Shown in pieces: positions 8,250-19,004 of a stretch of DNA of 64,000 nt. The translations under genes were made by a program, and so were the position numbers. The stretch lies in assembly GCF_038957035.1 (NCBI RefSeq), contig NZ_CP152412.1, positions 5,266,501 to 5,330,500 on the forward strand, in the 5' to 3' direction. Within the stretch, counting starts at the first letter, position 1; every line of letters starts with the position of its first letter. The stretch is from Bradyrhizobium sp. B097. Its GTDB lineage: Bacteria > Pseudomonadota > Alphaproteobacteria > Rhizobiales > Xanthobacteraceae. The notes under the pieces are model-generated. The model saw nothing but the letters and a program-made list of their open reading frames with translations. It was not told where the DNA came from and searched no databases.

Positions 8250-9332
8250 CTATTTGCTGTCAGGAAATTTCAGTTCATCGGCGCCGATCTCGGCGAAGTA
8301 AGGCGCCAGCATCTCCGCTGTCACGTCCTCGATATTGGGCGGCGACCACTTCGGATTGCGGTCCTTGTCGATCACGGCGGCGCGCACGCCCTCGCGGAAA
8401 TCGTCGCTGGCGAACACTTCGAGCGCCGCGCGATACTCGCGCACCAGGCACTCCTCCAGCGTCTCGGTCGCCCGCGCCAGCCGCAGCAGCTTCAGCGTCA
8501 CCACCGTGCCGCGCGGCGACTTCTCACTGAGCGTCTTCAGCGTGGCCTGCGCCAGCTCGGAGCCATCGGCTTTCAGCGCATCAACGATGTCTTCCATCCG
8601 TCCGCGCGCGAACCAGCCGTCGATTTTGGCCTGTAGCGCGGCGACAGGGCCGGATTTCTCGCCGGTGGCGAAGCCTGCGATCAGCCGGTCGATTTCGGTG
8701 GACGTCGTGCCCGGCGCAACCTTGGTCAGCGCCTCGCGCAGCGCCGGAAGCTTTGCGCTCGGCACCACCGCGTCGGCGAACTTGGCGTAGATCGCGTCAG
8801 GACCGTTCATGGTGGTGCCGGTGAGGCCAAAATAGGTGCCGATCTCGCCCGGCGAACGCGACAGCAGATAGGTGCCGCCGACGTCAGGGAAGAAGCCGAG
8901 CCCAACTTCGGGCATCGCAAGCTTGGTTCGCTCGGTCACCACGCGGTGCCGGCTGTGCGCCGACAAGCCGACGCCGCCGCCCATCACGATGCCGTCCATG
9001 AAGGCGACGTACGGCTTCGGAAATTTCTTGATCCGCGCGTTGAGGATGTACTCGTCGCGCCACAGGATCTTGCCGAGGTCGCCCTTGACCTTCGAGCTTT
9101 CCCAGAGCGCGCGGATATCTCCGCCGGCGCACAGGCCGCGCTCGCCGGCGCCTTCCAGCACGATGACCGCGACATCGGGATCGTCCTCGAACGCGTCGAG
9201 CGCCCTGTCGATGTCGCGGAACATCTCCAGCGTCACCGCATTGATCGCCTTCGGTCGATTGAGCCGGATGATGCCGGCCGCCCCTTCCTTGCGTGCAATC
9301 AGGTCGCCTTCGGCAGCGGCCACATCATTCAT
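8250..9332 (-). CDS. 3-hydroxyisobutyryl-CoA hydrolase (crotonase fold)
   Basis: 360 residues, longer than a simple enoyl-CoA hydratase and typical of HIBCH. The oxyanion-hole segments are GLCAGGDIRALWE (67-79) and GIVMGGGVGLS (114-124). The hydrolase-specific residues Glu142 (AMPEVGLG) and Asp150 (FPDVGG) are present, which separates it from true hydratases. It cleaves 3-hydroxyisobutyryl-CoA to free 3-hydroxyisobutyrate. Its start overlaps the stop of the acyl-CoA dehydrogenase gene by 4 bases (ATGA), implying translational coupling. The enoyl-CoA hydratase step between dehydrogenase and hydrolase is not encoded in this operon. Confidence 0.92.
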   Translation of the reverse strand: MNDVAAAEGDLIARKEGAAGIIRLNRPKAINAVTLEMFRDIDRALDAFEDDPDVAVIVLEGAGERGLCAGGDIRALWESSKVKGDLGKILWRDEYILNARIKKFPKPYVAFMDGIVMGGGVGLSAHSRHRVVTERTKLAMPEVGLGFFPDVGGTYLLSRSPGEIGTYFGLTGTTMNGPDAIYAKFADAVVPSAKLPALREALTKVAPGTTSTEIDRLIAGFATGEKSGPVAALQAKIDGWFARGRMEDIVDALKADGSELAQATLKTLSEKSPRGTVVTLKLLRLARATETLEECLVREYRAALEVFASDDFREGVRAAVIDKDRNPKWSPPNIEDVTAEMLAPYFAEIGADELKFPDSK

Positions 9333-10474
9333 CGCGCGCCCTCGATCAACTTGCGCGACACGATCAGCCGCATGATTTCATTGGTGCCTTCGAGGATCTG
9401 GTGCACGCGCAGATCGCGCACGATCTTCTCGACGCCGTATTCGCTGAGGTAGCCGTAGCCGCCGTGCAGTTGCAGCGCCTGGTTGGCGACCTCGAAGCCC
9501 ACATCGGTCCCGAACCGCTTTGCCATTGCACACAGCATGGACGCGTCAGCATCCTTGCGGTCGAGCGCGGCGGCCGCGCGCCACAGGAAGGTGCGTGCGG
9601 CCTCGAGCTCGGTTGCCATGTCGGCGATCTTGAATTGCAGCGCCTGGAACTCGTCGAGCCGCTTTCCAAACGCCTTGCGGTCCTTCATGTAGGCGAGCGC
9701 CTTGTCGAGCGCCGTCTGCGCGCCGCCGAGCGAGCATGCCGCGATGTTGAGACGGCCGCCGTCGAGGCCGGCCATTGCGATCTTGAAGCCGATGCCCTCC
9801 TCGCCGAGCCGGTTTTCGACCGGCACGCGCGCGTTCTCGAATACGACCGCGCGGGTCGGCTGCGCGTTCCAGCCCATCTTGCGCTCATTGGCGCCGAACG
9901 ACACGCCCGGCGTCTTGCCGTCGACGACGATCGTCGAGACGCCGCCGGGGCCATCGCCGCCGGTGCGCACCATCGCCACCAGGAGATCGGTGCTGCCGGC
10001 GCCGGAGATGAACTGCTTCTGGCCGTTGAGCACGTAATGGTCGCCGTCGCGCACCGCGCGGGTGCGCAGCGCAGCGGCATCGGAGCCGGCGCCCGGCTCG
10101 GTCAGGCAGTAGCTGGCGAGCAGCTCCATGGTGCAGAGCTTCGGCAGCCATCTGTGGCGCTGGGTGTCGTTGCCATAGGCATCGATCATCCAGGACGCCA
10201 TGTTGTGGATCGAGATAAAGGCGGACGTGGTCGGACAGCCCGTCGCCAAGGCCTCGAAGATCAGCGCCGCGTCGAAGCGCGTCATCGCCGAGCCGCCGAC
10301 ATCGTCCTTGATGTAGATGCCGCCGATGCCGAGGCCTGCTGCCTCGCGCATCACGTCCACCGGAAAGTGCTTCTTCTCGTCCCATTCGAGCGCGTGCGGC
10401 GCGATCTTCTCCGCCGCAAACGCCCGCGCCATGTCGCGTACCGCGATCTGGTCCTCGTTGAGAGCGAACTGCAT
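9329..10474 (-). CDS. Isobutyryl-CoA dehydrogenase (acyl-CoA dehydrogenase)
   Basis: 381 residues with the full acyl-CoA dehydrogenase layout: N-terminal helical domain, FAD/substrate segment CLTEPGAGSDAAA (about 128-140), QKQFISGAG, and the C-terminal helical domain. The catalytic base is Glu362 in QILEGTNEIMR, the position used by short- and medium-chain enzymes. It is placed between mmsA and the HIBCH gene, so isobutyryl-CoA to methacrylyl-CoA is the likely reaction; 2-methylbutyryl-CoA is an alternative. Electrons pass to ETF. It starts 22 bases behind mmsA. Confidence 0.9.
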   Translation of the reverse strand: MQFALNEDQIAVRDMARAFAAEKIAPHALEWDEKKHFPVDVMREAAGLGIGGIYIKDDVGGSAMTRFDAALIFEALATGCPTTSAFISIHNMASWMIDAYGNDTQRHRWLPKLCTMELLASYCLTEPGAGSDAAALRTRAVRDGDHYVLNGQKQFISGAGSTDLLVAMVRTGGDGPGGVSTIVVDGKTPGVSFGANERKMGWNAQPTRAVVFENARVPVENRLGEEGIGFKIAMAGLDGGRLNIAACSLGGAQTALDKALAYMKDRKAFGKRLDEFQALQFKIADMATELEAARTFLWRAAAALDRKDADASMLCAMAKRFGTDVGFEVANQALQLHGGYGYLSEYGVEKIVRDLRVHQILEGTNEIMRLIVSRKLIEGAR

Positions 10475-10496
10475 CGTTGCCTCGCCCTGAACGGAC

Positions 10497-11993
10497 TTAC
10501 TTCATCGTCGGGATCGAGAACTCCGCGCCGTCCTTGACGCCGGACGGCCAACGCGAGGTCACCGTCTTGGTCTTGGTGTAGAAGCGAACCGAGTCCGGAC
10601 CGTGCTGGTTGAGATCGCCGAAGCCGGACTTCTTCCAGCCGCCGAAGGTGTAGTAGGCGATCGGCACCGGGATCGGCACGTTGACGCCGACCATGCCGAC
10701 ATTGACCTTGGCCGCGAAGTCGCGCGCCGCGTCACCGTCACGGGTGAAGATCGCAACGCCGTTGCCGTAGTCGTGGTCGGACGGCAGCGCCAGCGCCTCG
10801 TGATAGTCCTTGGCGCGCACCACCGAGAGCACCGGGCCGAAGATCTCTTCCTTGTAGATCCGCATGTCCTTGGTGACGTTGTCGAACAGCGAACCGCCGA
10901 GATAGAAGCCGTTCTCGTAGCCCTGCATCTTGAAGCCGCGGCCGTCGACCGCAAGCGTTGCGCCTTCCTTGACGCCGATGTCGATGTAGCTCTTGACCTT
11001 CTCGACCGCCTCGCGGGTCACCAGCGGACCGTAGTCGGCCGACGGATCGACCGAGGTGCCGATCTTGAGCGACTCGACGCGCGGGATCAGCTTTTCCATC
11101 AAGCGGTCGGCGGTGGTCTTGCCGACGGGCACCGCAACCGACACCGCCATGCAGCGCTCGCCAGCCGAGCCGTAGCCGGCACCGATCAGCGCATCGACTG
11201 CCTGGTCCATGTCGGCGTCGGGCATGATGATGGCGTGGTTCTTGGCGCCGCCGAAGCACTGGCAGCGCTTGCCGGTCTGCGCGGCGCGCTCGTAGATGTA
11301 CTGCGCGATCGGGGTCGAGCCGACAAAGCCGATCGCCTTGACGTCGGGATCGTCGAGGATGGCGTCGACCGCTTCCTTGTCGCCGTTGACGACGTTGAGA
11401 ATGCCGGCCGGCAGCCCCGCTTCGATCATCAGTTCGGCAAGCATCATCGGCACGCCGGGATCGCGCTCCGACGGCTTGAGGATGAAGGCATTGCCGCAGG
11501 CGATCGCGGGCGCGAACTTCCACATCGGGATCATCGCCGGGAAGTTGAACGGCGTGATGCCGGCGACGACGCCGAGCGGCTGGCGCATCGAATAGATGTC
11601 GATGCCGGGGCCGGCGCCTTCGGTGTATTCGCCCTTCATCAGATGCGGGATGCCGCAGGCGAACTCGGCGACCTCGAGGCCGCGCTGGATGTCGCCCTTG
11701 GCATCGGGAACGGTCTTGCCGTGCTCGCGCGCCAGCAGTTCGGCGAGCTTGTCATAGTCGCGCTGCACCAACTCGACGAATTTCATCATCACGCGGGCGC
11801 GGCGCTGCGGGTTGGTGGCGGCCCATTCGCCCTGCGCGGCGCGGGCGTTCTCCACCGCGGCGCGGACTTCGGCCTTGGAGGCCAGCGCCACCTTGGCCTG
11901 GACGTCGCCGGTCATCGGCTCGAAGACGTCGGCCGTACGGCCCGAGGTGCCCTTGACCTCCTTGCCACCGATGAAATGTCCGATCGAGCGCAT
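10497..11993 (-). CDS. mmsA: Methylmalonate-semialdehyde dehydrogenase, CoA-acylating
   Basis: 498 residues of the aldehyde dehydrogenase superfamily. The nucleophile is Cys281 (GERCMAVS), the NAD-site motif TPFNFP is at 148-153 and IGFVGST at 221-227. The general-base glutamate block of hydrolytic aldehyde dehydrogenases (ELGGK) is replaced by CFGGAKNH at about 246-253, the mark of the CoA-acylating MMSDH subgroup. It converts methylmalonate semialdehyde to propionyl-CoA, the final valine-specific step. First gene of the valine operon and divergent from a LysR gene 120 bases away. Confidence 0.95.
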   Translation of the reverse strand: MRSIGHFIGGKEVKGTSGRTADVFEPMTGDVQAKVALASKAEVRAAVENARAAQGEWAATNPQRRARVMMKFVELVQRDYDKLAELLAREHGKTVPDAKGDIQRGLEVAEFACGIPHLMKGEYTEGAGPGIDIYSMRQPLGVVAGITPFNFPAMIPMWKFAPAIACGNAFILKPSERDPGVPMMLAELMIEAGLPAGILNVVNGDKEAVDAILDDPDVKAIGFVGSTPIAQYIYERAAQTGKRCQCFGGAKNHAIIMPDADMDQAVDALIGAGYGSAGERCMAVSVAVPVGKTTADRLMEKLIPRVESLKIGTSVDPSADYGPLVTREAVEKVKSYIDIGVKEGATLAVDGRGFKMQGYENGFYLGGSLFDNVTKDMRIYKEEIFGPVLSVVRAKDYHEALALPSDHDYGNGVAIFTRDGDAARDFAAKVNVGMVGVNVPIPVPIAYYTFGGWKKSGFGDLNQHGPDSVRFYTKTKTVTSRWPSGVKDGAEFSIPTMK

Positions 11994-12068
11994 GAATATC
12001 CTCCCTTGAAGACCTGAATCGCCGCTCCTCGCGGCAAGATCGCTTTACAAACCCTAATGACCCTGCAT

Positions 12069-12092
12069 TTTATAGGATTCAAGTCCGATAAA
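12069..12092. promoter_or_regulatory. Candidate LysR operator between mmsA and lysR
   Basis: The 24-base element TTTATAGGA-N6-TCCGATAAA is symmetric at 18 of 24 positions and sits between the divergent mmsA and LysR genes, 77 bases before the mmsA start and 22 before the preferred LysR start. It contains the T-N11-A spacing expected of LysR boxes. Assignment is inference from position and symmetry. Confidence 0.5.
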
Positions 12093-12113
12093 TTGCACCT
12101 TAGATGTGCGGAA

Positions 12114-13031
12114 ATGCAGGATCAAGGCGGCGACACGATCGACTGGGACGACTTCCGTTTCGTGCTTGCCATCGTGCGCGGCGGGTCGGTGTCGGCTGCC
12201 GCCAAGCAGCTCGGCGTCGATCATGCCACAGTGATCCGGCGTGTCGACCGGCTGGAAGGCCACCTCTCCGCAAAACTGTTTGATCGGCGCAAGACCGGCT
12301 ATCTGCTGACCGAGGCCGGCCAGCGCGTCGCCGACAGCGCCGAGGCGATGGAATCCACCATCGTCGCCAACCAGGAGGCGGTCGGCGGCTCGCGCGCGCA
12401 CCTCACCGGCACGGTGCGGATCGGCGCGCCCGACGGCTTCGGCAGCCACTTTCTGGCCTCGCGGCTGGTCAAGTTCACCGAGCGGTATCCCGATCTCGAT
12501 TTGCAGCTGGTCGCCACCGCGCGGCTGTTTTCGCTCTCCAAGCGCGAGGCCGACATCGCGATCAGTCTGACCATGCCGAAGGAAGGCCGCATCGTCGGCC
12601 GCAAGCTGCTCGACTACACGCTCGGGCTTTATGCCGCACCCGGCTATCTCGCGCAGGCGCCGAAGATCGCCGCGCGCGCCGACCTGCCGAAGCACCGCTT
12701 CGTCGGCTACATCGAGGAACTACTGTTCACGCCGGAACTGGACTATCTGCCGCTGGTCTCGCCGAAGATCTCGGCCAAATTCCGCAGTGCCAACCTGATC
12801 GCACAGCTCAACGCCACCATCGCCGGCTTCGGCATCGCGGTGCTGCCGCACTTCATGGCGTCCGCCCACCCCGAATTGCAGCCGGTGCTGCGCGATGAGG
12901 TGCGGATCTCGCGCACCTTCTGGCTGCTGATGCACGCCGATAGCAAGGACCTCGCCCGCATCCGCGCGGTGGCGGATTACATCTACGAGACGGTCGAAGC
13001 CGAGCGCGCGCTGTTTGCCGGGGCGACCTGA
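12114..13031 (+). CDS. LysR-family regulator of the valine operon (probable)
   Basis: 305 residues. The helix-turn-helix is DFRFVLAIVRGGSVSAAAKQ...HATVIRRVDRLE (about 12-50). The effector domain begins near residue 95 (LTGTVRIGAPDGFGSHF). An upstream in-frame ATG at 12057 would put the symmetric operator-like sequence inside the coding region and add a non-homologous leader, so I prefer ATG 12114 (preceded by GCGGAA). Divergent from mmsA, so control of valine catabolism and autoregulation are likely. Effector unknown, plausibly a branched-chain acid or CoA ester. Confidence 0.88.
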   Translation: MQDQGGDTIDWDDFRFVLAIVRGGSVSAAAKQLGVDHATVIRRVDRLEGHLSAKLFDRRKTGYLLTEAGQRVADSAEAMESTIVANQEAVGGSRAHLTGTVRIGAPDGFGSHFLASRLVKFTERYPDLDLQLVATARLFSLSKREADIAISLTMPKEGRIVGRKLLDYTLGLYAAPGYLAQAPKIAARADLPKHRFVGYIEELLFTPELDYLPLVSPKISAKFRSANLIAQLNATIAGFGIAVLPHFMASAHPELQPVLRDEVRISRTFWLLMHADSKDLARIRAVADYIYETVEAERALFAGAT

Positions 13032-13054
13032 CGAGCGCTGGCCCCCGAGCTCGG

Positions 13055-13084
13055 TTTGAGAAATGCCTTTTTGAGAAATGCCTT
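13055..13084 (+). repeat. Perfect tandem duplication of a 15-mer
   Basis: TTTGAGAAATGCCTT occurs twice without a gap (13055-13069 and 13070-13084), between the LysR stop and the ParB-domain gene. It could be replication slippage or a two-site binding element for the gene that starts 62 bases further on. Confidence 0.8.
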
Positions 13085-13146
13085 GGCGGTGTGACGCTTC
13101 ATCCTTATACCGCATTTTGGACGGATCCTGAGTAGGGAGTAACACT

Positions 13147-13659
13147 GTGCCCGACCCGGAAAGTCTTCCAATCGATCAGATTTACGTGCCCGTTAAGAAA
13201 CGGAAAACCCTCAGGCCTGAGCTCGTTCAAGAAATCGCGGCGAGTATTCTGGAAGTTGGGCAACAAGTCCCCATTCTCGTTCGGCCTGATGAGGGCCGCC
13301 TCGTTTTGCTCGAGGGGTTACATCGGCTCGAGGCCTGCAAGGCGCTTGGCGAGACAACCATCATCGGAGTCTGGGGTTCAGCAGAGACTGCTCACCACAA
13401 GACGCTGTTGTCCGACGGAGCTGAGACAGAGGCCGAGCGGGACAAAATGGCGCGATTGAAGAAGCTGCGCCTCGAGAGAGAAGCTGCCGAGAGATCGTCG
13501 GCTTCCGCAGACGCGATCGTGGAAACTGAATCAGCCAAGCTTCGGTCGGCTCGCTCCGGAACGAGTACCAGACGAGGGTCGTCGGGCGATCCAGGATCAA
13601 AAACGAGGACGCTGTCGGAATGGCTCACACAACAAAAGCGCGATGGTGGTCGTTATTGA
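13147..13659 (+). CDS. Orphan ParB/sulfiredoxin-like domain protein
   Basis: 170 residues starting at GTG 13147, preceded by AGGGAG. Residues 1-85 match the ParB N-terminal (ParBc) fold: IDQIYVPVKKRK, an ILEVGQQVPILVRP strand-helix, and the signature EGLHRLEACKALG at about 57-69, which in ParB proteins binds the nucleotide. Residues 95-125 are a charged, coiled-coil-like helix, and the rest is low-complexity Ser/Arg/Gly. There is no helix-turn-helix and no ParA neighbour, so chromosome partition is unlikely. Codon choice is less G/C-biased than in neighbours, hinting at acquired DNA. Such orphans occur in plasmid, phage and toxin-antitoxin settings; role here unknown. Confidence 0.75.
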   Translation: MPDPESLPIDQIYVPVKKRKTLRPELVQEIAASILEVGQQVPILVRPDEGRLVLLEGLHRLEACKALGETTIIGVWGSAETAHHKTLLSDGAETEAERDKMARLKKLRLEREAAERSSASADAIVETESAKLRSARSGTSTRRGSSGDPGSKTRTLSEWLTQQKRDGGRY

Positions 13660-13811
13660 TTACCGCCTCGGCCATCAAGGTCGGAGGGAGCGTGCGAAGG
13701 GCCGTCACTCCGGAAGCCTCGCAGGGCTGAGGCCTTCCAAAGGGTGCCTCATGCCTTCGTTGCCGAGGAAACCAAACCGGTGAGATCCAGCGCCTCGTCG
13801 CAGGAACTCCC

Positions 13812-14420
13812 CTAATTCGCTCTGGCACGCGGTTTCTTCGTCACCGCCGCCCGCCCCATCACCGCCTCGCGGCCGGCGCTCAGGATCTCGTCGGACATTT
13901 CGCCGCTGCCCGCGATCCGCGACATCACGATGGTGCCCAGCATGGTCGCGAGCGTGGCCATCGCCTGCTTGCGCGCGGTCTTGCGCGGCACGTCCTGGAT
14001 CTGGTCGGTGATCATATCGATCATCTGGTCGAGCTTGAGCGCAAAGGCCTTGCGGGTCTTCAGGCTTTCGCGCGCGATCTCGGCGCCGAGCGCCGGCACC
14101 GCGCAGCCCTGCCCGGGATCGTCGCGATGCACCGCCGACAGGTAGCCGTCGACGATGGTCGCAAGCCGCTTCTCCGGCGGCACCTCCGCCGTGACCTTGC
14201 GCCAGCGCTCGTTGGCGCGGTCCATGGCGTAATTGAAGGCCTCGATCACCAGCGCCTCGCGTGAATCGAAATGCGCGTAAAAGCCGCCATGGGTCAGGCC
14301 GGCGTCCTTCATCAGGTCGGCGACGCCGATGCCATGGGCGCCCCTCTCGCGCAGCCGCGTCGCGGCCTTCTTCACGATCCGCGCGTGGGTCTCCTGCTTG
14401 TGTTCTTTCGAATAGCGCAT
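13812..14420 (-). CDS. TetR-family transcriptional regulator
   Basis: 202 residues. The N-terminal TetR DNA-binding domain is clear: KQETHARIVKKAATRLRERG, then the recognition helix region VADLMKDAGLTHGGFYAHFDSREAL (about 34-58). The ligand domain contains a Cys-Ala-Val segment (GQGCAVPALGAEIAR) common in the TetR_C_33/YxaF-like subgroup. It follows the PaaI thioesterase by 60 bases on the same strand, probably as the second gene of a bicistron, and may control that gene and the divergent enoyl-CoA hydratase. Ligand probably an acyl-CoA or hydrophobic compound, by context only. Confidence 0.88.
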   Translation of the reverse strand: MRYSKEHKQETHARIVKKAATRLRERGAHGIGVADLMKDAGLTHGGFYAHFDSREALVIEAFNYAMDRANERWRKVTAEVPPEKRLATIVDGYLSAVHRDDPGQGCAVPALGAEIARESLKTRKAFALKLDQMIDMITDQIQDVPRKTARKQAMATLATMLGTIVMSRIAGSGEMSDEILSAGREAVMGRAAVTKKPRARAN

Positions 14421-14480
14421 GCCGATCTCATGGAATGTTTCTAATCATACAATAGCAGATTTGCGCCGGGAATGCTGCAG

Positions 14481-15020
14481 TTATTTCGCTTTTGGTTCCC
14501 CGCCCAGCATGGAAAACGTCGCAGTCGCGTGCACCGCAAGATTGTCCTTGCCGTCGCGAACGAAGCCCTCGGTGTAGCTGGTCTGGCGGCCGAGCTTGAT
14601 CACCTTGCCCTCGGCCGCGATGGTTCCCGAGCGCGCCGAGAGCGGGCGCAGATAGGTCAGCTTGAGGTCGAGTGTGACAGAGGTCTGCCCCGCGGGCAGC
14701 AGGGTCGAGATCGCGCAGCCCATCGCGGTATCGAGCAGCGCGGCGGCGGTCGCGCCGTGCAGGAGGCCGATGGTGTTCTCCAGGCTCTCATGCGGTTCGA
14801 GTTCCATCACGATCCGCCCCTCGTCGACCACGGCCACGCGGAAGCCGATCAGTTTTGCCATCGGCGGCGGCGGCAGGCGGCCGTCGCGGATCGCGCGCAT
14901 CGCCTCGATGCCGGACATCGGCATCGCCGCCCTGGCGACCGGCCCGGGCGCCTGCCATTCGACTACGCGCGTGCGCGTCAGTTCGGGCGAATGCAGGTCT
15001 GATGTCTCGGCGGCGGTCAT
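14481..15020 (-). CDS. PaaI-family hot-dog thioesterase
   Basis: 179 residues. The hot-dog domain covers about 45-170, with the family signature ENTIGLLHGATAAALLDTAMGCAIST (residues 82-107), in which the HGG-like HGA and the Asp/Thr of the second helix mark the active site. Cytosolic cleavage of acyl-CoA or aryl-CoA thioesters is expected. The first 45 residues are an extension without clear function. It is divergent from the enoyl-CoA hydratase gene at 15154 and followed by a TetR gene. Substrate not predictable. Confidence 0.85.
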   Translation of the reverse strand: MTAAETSDLHSPELTRTRVVEWQAPGPVARAAMPMSGIEAMRAIRDGRLPPPPMAKLIGFRVAVVDEGRIVMELEPHESLENTIGLLHGATAAALLDTAMGCAISTLLPAGQTSVTLDLKLTYLRPLSARSGTIAAEGKVIKLGRQTSYTEGFVRDGKDNLAVHATATFSMLGGEPKAK

Positions 15021-15153
15021 GACGGCTCCATTTATATGATACGTGTAATTCTATATATCCGCGTCCCCCGGCGCAACTGCCGGCCAGCGTCTTGACAGAG
15101 ACAGGCTTTGTCCGGGACATGGCGCGATCAATTCCTGCGCCGGGACTTTTTCC

Positions 15154-15924
15154 ATGGACATGCTCAACCCCCACTGCGGCATCGACCGCGACCCCAGAGG
15201 CGTCGTCCGCCTCACGATCTGCAACGCCGGCAAGCTGAACATCGTCAGCTCGGCCGTGACCAACGGCGTGCGCGAGGGATTTGAGCACCTCGCCGCCGAT
15301 CCGACCATCCGCGCCGTGATCCTGGCCGGCGAAAGCGAGCGCAGCATGATCGGCGGCGCCGACATCAAGGAGATGGCGACGCTCGACCAGGCGTCAGCCG
15401 AAGCCTTCATCGGCCGCCTGCGCGATCTCTGCGAGGCCGTGCGCAAATTCCCGGCGCCCGTGATCGCCCGCCTGCCCGGCTGGTGCCTCGGCGGCGGCCT
15501 CGAGGTCGCGGCCGCCTGCGACGTCCGGGTCGCGGCGCATGATGCGATGTTCGGCATGCCCGAGGTGCGCGTCGGCATCCCCTCGGTGATTCATGCCGCT
15601 TTGCTGCCGCGCCTCATCGGCTGGGGCCGCGCCCGCTGGCTGATGATGACAGCGGAGAACATCGACGCCCCCACCGCGCTCGGCTGGGGCTTGGTCGACA
15701 CGGTCGCAAAGCCGGGCGGCCTCGACGAGGCTGTCGAGCACACCGTGAAGGCGCTGCTGGAATGCGGCCCCGAAGCGCTGCGCATCCAGAAGGATTTGTT
15801 GCGGCAGTGGGAAGAGCTGCCGCTGACCGAGTCGGTCAACCTCAGCGTCGGTGTGTTCGGAAAATCCTTCCAGACCGGCGAGCCGCAACGGCTGTTGCAG
15901 GGATTTTTGGATCGCAAGCGGTAA
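15154..15924 (+). CDS. Enoyl-CoA hydratase/isomerase family protein
   Basis: 256-residue crotonase. Oxyanion-hole motifs are SMIGGADIKEMA (about 65-76) and GWCLGGGLEVAAACD (107-121); EVRVGIPSVIHAALLPRLIGW follows, with Glu at the start of that block in the place of one catalytic glutamate, while the second glutamate position is not the usual one (IPSVI where hydratases have a Gly-Glu pattern). It may therefore be an isomerase or other crotonase rather than a true hydratase. Divergent from the PaaI/TetR pair, 133 bases away. Confidence 0.82.
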   Translation: MDMLNPHCGIDRDPRGVVRLTICNAGKLNIVSSAVTNGVREGFEHLAADPTIRAVILAGESERSMIGGADIKEMATLDQASAEAFIGRLRDLCEAVRKFPAPVIARLPGWCLGGGLEVAAACDVRVAAHDAMFGMPEVRVGIPSVIHAALLPRLIGWGRARWLMMTAENIDAPTALGWGLVDTVAKPGGLDEAVEHTVKALLECGPEALRIQKDLLRQWEELPLTESVNLSVGVFGKSFQTGEPQRLLQGFLDRKR

Positions 15925-15936
15925 CAACGACACCTT

Positions 15937-16023
15937 GTAGCCCGGATGGAGCGCAGCGAAATCCGGGACACATCATCCGCGGGTGGAATCGCCCCGGATT
16001 GCGCTTCGCTTCATCCGGGCTAC
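15937..16023. repeat. Intergenic palindrome, GTAGCCCGGATGGAGC/CCGGGCTAC family
   Basis: Arms GTAGCCCGGATGGAGCGCAG and CGCTTCATCCGGGCTAC. It begins 12 bases after the enoyl-CoA hydratase stop, a good position for a terminator. Confidence 0.85.
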
Positions 16024-16214
16024 GAGACCAACCTGACAGAGTGTTGACCGCCGGCCCCAGCCGATTAGTCTAACCTCAATCGCGAGGCAGGCGCTCCAGA
16101 TCGAGAACGTCGATCGGAACACGGTTTCTCGCAAATCGCCGCGCGCGCGGCCAACAAAACAATCAATTCGGGACAAACGCACGAGGTCAGAACTCAAGAG
16201 CTGCAGGAGGACAT

Positions 16215-18494
<2,280 letters not shown>

Positions 18495-18614
18495 TCTGAT
18501 GTGGCAGCGGCTTCTTCGGCTACCGAAGGGCCTGTGACCGGCAGCGAACATTCGGCATGTCTGCGCTGCACAGGATGTGGCATGATCACCTGATGCCAAC
18601 AGAGGAACTGTGCT

Positions 18615-18896
18615 GTGCAAGAGGAAACATGGTGGGAAGGGCCACTATGCGTCACGCACCCGATCAACGGACGGCGCATCTTCGGAATTTGCCACGATGA
18701 TCAGTGGCGCTGGTCCGTGCTTATCAATGGACCGGCTTGGCAAGACACTTATCTTCATGTCTTCGCTCCCGCCGGAGCAACTGTCCAAGGCGCAAGGGAG
18801 CTCGCGAGCAAGCTTGGCCCGATACGCGAGCAGGATGAATCCGAAATCGCTTCCGCGCTGTGCAGCCAACTTGAGGCTGCCCGCAAATCTTCCTAA
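18615..18896 (+). CDS. Hypothetical protein, 93 residues, Trp-rich N-terminus
   Basis: Starts at GTG 18615 behind AGAGGA. The N-terminal half is rich in Trp and aromatic residues (ETWWEGPLCVTHPINGRRIFG, WRWSVLINGPAWQDTYLHVF), suggesting a small beta-sheet domain; the C-terminal half is helical and charged. No signal peptide or membrane segment. It lies 120 bases after the YdeP-type gene on the same strand and may be co-transcribed. No family recognised. Confidence 0.65.
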   Translation: MQEETWWEGPLCVTHPINGRRIFGICHDDQWRWSVLINGPAWQDTYLHVFAPAGATVQGARELASKLGPIREQDESEIASALCSQLEAARKSS

Positions 18897-18907
18897 CGAC
18901 GTCGCTT

Positions 18908-18976
18908 GTAGCCCGCATGAGCACAGCGACATGCGGGACCATTCGCCCCGGATATCGCTTCGCTCATCCGGGCTAC
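18908..18976. repeat. Intergenic palindrome, shortened GTAGCCCG/CGGGCTAC copy
   Basis: Arms GTAGCCCGCATGAGCACAGCG and CGCTTCGCTCATCCGGGCTAC around a short centre, 12 bases after the 93-residue gene and between convergent genes. Confidence 0.8.
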
Positions 18977-19004
18977 CTAGCGAAATCGGGGCTACGCCTA
19001 CTCC

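Noticed and set aside
15021..15153. TATATGATACGTG and the related TATGAT near 14445 as TetR operators
   Set aside because: The shared part is only TATGAT, which is also a -10 hexamer; symmetry is too weak to support an operator.
15154..15924. Assignment of the crotonase gene to the valine pathway hydratase
   Set aside because: The second catalytic glutamate is not at its usual place, and the gene is divergent from a thioesterase/TetR pair rather than linked to mmsA.
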